Origin: a virus
Strand: one strand, 5' to 3'
Virus record (IMG/VR): IMGVR_UViG_3300043570_000913
Location: 1 to 24,166 of that record
Length of the DNA: 24,166 bases
The notes below the pieces were generated by a model. The model was not told where the DNA came from. It worked only from the letters and a program-made list of their open reading frames with translations, and did not search any database. Of the stretch, positions 21,789 to 24,166 are shown one piece after another. Position 1 is the first letter of the stretch; each line of letters opens with the position of its first letter. The position numbers were made by a program, and so were the translations under genes.

Positions 21789-22538
21789 ATGATAGTAACG
21801 GACATTACATCTGAGATATTTGCTCGACTGAAGGATTACCAGCTTGTAAGGCATTATGGCTTTGCTGAGATGCTTCCTGATGGGGAGGCTACTATCCCTG
21901 CTGTATATTGTTCTAATGGCGATTATAAGCACGTTATAAACGACTATGAGTGGTCTGAAGGCATTGCTTACATCCGTTACAATGGCACAGAGACTACTAC
22001 TTTTAGCGATGCTGAGTTCATTGGCTGCCAAGACCTCTTGAATGTGATTTTCCCTATGCGCTTAGTGATTATAGGCAAGCGTAAAGGGCAGAAGCCATAC
22101 GAGGTAGCATCGTTGATTAGAAGCAAGATTACGGGTATGTACGAGGGTATTGCTCGTGCCTATGGAGCTGTCTATGTAGATGTGACTTCTTCTGCTATCC
22201 AATATGATATTCGTACTAACTTAAACAGCGAGTTTGATGGTGCTGATGTAGCCTGGGATACCGAGAACTATATTATCTCTGTTGACTTGAATATAGAGGT
22301 TCGTGGCGATGCTTCTTGCTTGGATGATACGCCTCCATGCGAGGGATATGAAATAGGTGTAAATGACTTAGAGTTATGGGCAGCTATCTATCCTGCATAC
22401 GAAGCTCGATGTGATGCCGATGGCGCACCTGCTGATAGCGTTACTGCTTCTGCTTGTGCATTGGATGCATTTGAAGAAATACCTTACCCTCAGGAGGACT
22501 TAGCCTCTGACTCTGATACAACCTTAATTTATATTTGA
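21789..22538 (+). CDS. Connector-region protein (249 aa), possible tail terminator, with YxAYxxRxxADG segment
   Basis: Residues 1-175 look like one alpha/beta domain ending in IISVDLNIEVRGDAS, similar in outline to tail terminator or tail-completion proteins. The C-terminal part carries YPAYEARCDADGAPADSV and C223 (201-227), a segment also found in CDS 9661 and CDS 23121. It ends in an acidic tail (YPQEDLASDSDTT). It lies between the gp10-like gene and fibre genes, fitting the neck or tail top. The family is not certain. Confidence 0.5.
   Translation: MIVTDITSEIFARLKDYQLVRHYGFAEMLPDGEATIPAVYCSNGDYKHVINDYEWSEGIAYIRYNGTETTTFSDAEFIGCQDLLNVIFPMRLVIIGKRKGQKPYEVASLIRSKITGMYEGIARAYGAVYVDVTSSAIQYDIRTNLNSEFDGADVAWDTENYIISVDLNIEVRGDASCLDDTPPCEGYEIGVNDLELWAAIYPAYEARCDADGAPADSVTASACALDAFEEIPYPQEDLASDSDTTLIYI
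22530..22537 (+). promoter_or_regulatory. -7 promoter box, leaderless layout (TATATTTG)
   Basis: TATATTTG overlaps the end of the upstream gene and ends 2 nt before the ATG at 22540. TCTG, one base off TTTG, lies at 22506-22509, the -33 position. Confidence 0.45.
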
Positions 22539-22539
22539 T

Positions 22540-23103
22540 ATGTCTCGTAAAAGAATTATACAGCTACCACCCTCCCAAGGAGGCTTAGATAGCCAATACC
22601 TTGCTGTTGATCGTGAGGGAACTCTAAGCGCAGAGAAGATTGCTATGTCGCAGGTTAAGGACTATGTTCTTAGCACAATACAGCCTCCTTCTGCTTTAAA
22701 CTTCTTTGACTTCAGTAGCTCAAGCGTAACGAGCGGTAGCCAGGATGTGTGGACTCCCTTAGTTGCGAGTGTGACTCAAGGCTTTCAGCGTAATGGTGTT
22801 TCTGTTGCTTCTAATGGATTGATTAGCTATAACGGCACTCCTAAGCAGTTTCAGTTTAGCTTTATTGTGTCTTTGATTGGCTCTTCAAACAGAAAGATAC
22901 ACGCTGCGATGTTTAAGAATGGCTCTCTTTGGCCTTGCTCTGAGTTTGTGCAAGTGCTTCCTTCGGGAGCGGAAACAAGCATTCCTTCGCAATGTACTAT
23001 TCCTTTGGCTGCTGGAGATACTTTAGAGGTTAGGGTTAAGTGCAGCAACAATACATTGAGCCTTACCCTTGACAATCTCAATGTGATTATCAAAGAATTT
23101 TAA
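22540..23103 (+). CDS. Fibre-like / receptor-binding candidate (187 aa)
   Basis: The N-terminus (RIIQLPPSQGGLDSQYLAVD, then AEKIAMSQVKDYVLS) looks like a virion-anchoring segment as in phage fibres. The C-terminal part is beta-rich and of jelly-roll (C1q/TNF-like) pattern: FQFSFIVSLIGSSN, KIHAAMFKNGSLWPCS, CTIPLAAGDTLEVRVKC and LTLDNLNVIIKEF. Such trimeric heads bind surface sugars. It is followed by a small gene and a long fibre gene, so this is probably the host-recognition end of the structural module. Confidence 0.55.
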   Translation: MSRKRIIQLPPSQGGLDSQYLAVDREGTLSAEKIAMSQVKDYVLSTIQPPSALNFFDFSSSSVTSGSQDVWTPLVASVTQGFQRNGVSVASNGLISYNGTPKQFQFSFIVSLIGSSNRKIHAAMFKNGSLWPCSEFVQVLPSGAETSIPSQCTIPLAAGDTLEVRVKCSNNTLSLTLDNLNVIIKEF

Positions 23104-23108
23104 TTGAT

Positions 23109-23116
23109 TAAATTTG
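23109..23116 (+). promoter_or_regulatory. -7 promoter box, leaderless layout (TAAATTTG)
   Basis: TAAATTTG, identical to the boxes at 2284 and 11881, ends 4 nt before the ATG at 23121. No TTTG is found at -33. Confidence 0.55.
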
Positions 23117-23120
23117 CAAC

Positions 23121-23489
23121 ATGGCATTAGGAAATTTAACTTCATTTGACATCTCTAATAGAATAATCTATTTGGCTTATTCTGATGGCAGGGAGTGGTA
23201 TGTTCCTTATAAAGCCGTTATAGCCACTCAGATAGACCCTACAAGCGGTGTATATGAGGGGTATATTTACGAGAAAGGTCTTGTTGGAGAGAGTCTAAAA
23301 GCCACCCAGCCTGATTTAGTTGCCTTAGGCAGCAGCGTAGTTGGATTTATTTCTTCTATCAATAACGGCATAGGCATCTTACTTGATTATGAGGCTTATG
23401 AGCTTCGTGCTGATGCTGATGGCTCTACTGCTGATAGTAAGCTTGCCTCTGATTGTGGTTTATCAGCAATGTTACAAATATTAATTTAA
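23121..23489 (+). CDS. Small virion-type protein with YxAYxxRxxADG segment (122 aa)
   Basis: The N-terminal half is beta-like (SNRIIYLAYSDGREWYVPYK). The C-terminus carries YEAYELRADADGSTADSK and C112 (90-117), the segment shared with CDS 9661 and CDS 21789, here at the very end of the protein. The gene lies between two fibre-like genes. Function is unknown; it may be a fibre partner or adaptor. Confidence 0.55.
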   Translation: MALGNLTSFDISNRIIYLAYSDGREWYVPYKAVIATQIDPTSGVYEGYIYEKGLVGESLKATQPDLVALGSSVVGFISSINNGIGILLDYEAYELRADADGSTADSKLASDCGLSAMLQILI

Positions 23490-23503
23490 GCAAAACAAAT
23501 ATA

Positions 23504-24166
23504 ATGGCTACACCATCGTTATTACTAATACCCGACCGCTACAAAGCTGCTAAGTTATATTCCCAAATCCCCGACAGCGGTGCTGGCGATTTGACCTTTG
23601 CAAGAAACTCAAACGCCACACGGGTAAACTCCGCAGGGTTGATAGAGAAGGTGCGGACTAATTTAATTTTGCAGAGCGAAACGTTTTCAAACAATACTGC
23701 TTGGCCTAAATTAAATAGCGCAACAATTACCGCAAACACCTCAGTTGCGCCCGATGGTACAACAACCGCAGATACTTTGACATTGACTACAAATGCATCA
23801 AGTTCAATATATCAAGCAATAACAACAGTATCAGAATTGACCTTTAGTGTTTACGCTAAAGTAGCCAGCGGAACAAAAAACTTTAGATTGCGTGTTGATA
23901 GGATATCACCGATTGAATCTGCGGATTTTACTGCTACTACAACTTGGCAGAGGTTTACATTTACAGCAACTACTACCACAAGTGGTAACGTATATATAAT
24001 TAACGATTCAACTGGTACGGCTGGAGATTTAATTATCTGGGGCGCACAACTCGAAACTGGCGACATAGCAACCCCCTACATCCCTACGACTACCGCAGCT
24101 GTATCAGTAGGCATTACAGCTAACATCCCCCGATTAGACTACACGGGCGGTGGCTGTCCGAGTTTG
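23504..24166 (+). CDS. Tail-fibre / head-fibre protein, 3' end beyond the window
   Basis: The frame is open from ATG 23504 to the last base of the window (221 codons, no stop). It begins MATPSLLLIPDRYKAAKLYS, followed by IPDSGAGDLTFARNSNATRV and then NLILQSETFSNNTAWPK. This order is typical of large Bacteroidetes phage fibre proteins. Residues about 55-195 form a carbohydrate-binding-like beta-sandwich (YAKVASGTKNFRLRV, TWQRFTFTATT, WGAQLETGDIATPYIPT). The sequence then repeats the entry pattern (IPRLDYTGGGCPSL), suggesting a second such domain. It probably binds host surface glycans. Its codon use differs from neighbours, as often in exchanged fibre genes. Confidence 0.75.
   Translation, partial: MATPSLLLIPDRYKAAKLYSQIPDSGAGDLTFARNSNATRVNSAGLIEKVRTNLILQSETFSNNTAWPKLNSATITANTSVAPDGTTTADTLTLTTNASSSIYQAITTVSELTFSVYAKVASGTKNFRLRVDRISPIESADFTATTTWQRFTFTATTTTSGNVYIINDSTGTAGDLIIWGAQLETGDIATPYIPTTTAAVSVGITANIPRLDYTGGGCPSL

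Noticed and set aside
1-24166. tRNA genes, CRISPR arrays, insertion sequences and a diversity-generating retroelement
   Set aside because: I looked for T-loop motifs, regularly spaced palindromic repeats, transposase motifs and a reverse transcriptase with template repeat, and saw none in this window.

Overview
This window is a stretch of a tailed-phage (siphovirus-like) genome, and every supported gene is on the + strand. The host is most likely a member of the Bacteroidetes. The main reason is that at least six genes are preceded by the Bacteroidetes -7 element TAnnTTTG, and two of these also have a TTTG -33 element at exactly the expected spacing. SD-type ribosome sites are almost absent, and several proteins look like those of Bacteroidetes phages. 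I see no integrase, replication, lysis or host genes here.

Layout. 1-767 has no gene but much structure: a possible folded RNA ending in a T-tract (about 111-338), two perfect AT-rich palindromes (362-399) and two sets of 11-bp-period repeats (530-561 and 603-624). 768-2075 holds seven very small, mostly overlapping genes; two appear to be paralogues, one has a damaged-looking start, and the last is a small membrane protein. 2076-2295 is a boundary with terminators and a strong promoter. 2296-4030 encodes a probable small terminase subunit and the large terminase. 4043-11079 is the tail module: two small proteins, a tail-assembly-chaperone pair with a well-formed candidate -1 frameshift site, the tape measure, and two distal tail/baseplate candidates. 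11161-11706 is a probable tail tube gene with its own leader and terminator.

11892-15213 is an insert-like cassette of sugar-modifying enzymes: a DxD glycosyltransferase, a GT2 enzyme, a GT10 (fucosyltransferase-type) enzyme, a small unknown protein and an FkbM methyltransferase. 15238-20123 is the head module: a portal with an embedded DnaJ-like CxxCxGxG zinc finger, a MuF-type minor head protein, a small protein, a scaffold candidate and the major capsid protein. A textbook terminator follows the capsid gene. 20191-23489 encodes connector/completion candidates, a fibre-like protein and a small protein. A tail-fibre or head-fibre gene starts at 23504 and runs off the window.

The genes together build a virion: terminase packages DNA through the portal into a head made by scaffold and capsid protein, and the tape measure and chaperones set the tail. 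The glycan cassette probably decorates the virion or the host surface. The most unusual points are the apparently leaderless promoters, a short Y-x-A-Y-x-x-R-x-x-A-D-G segment shared by three separate proteins, the frameshift signal, the glycan cassette, tail genes lying before the portal, and the structured non-coding region at the left end.
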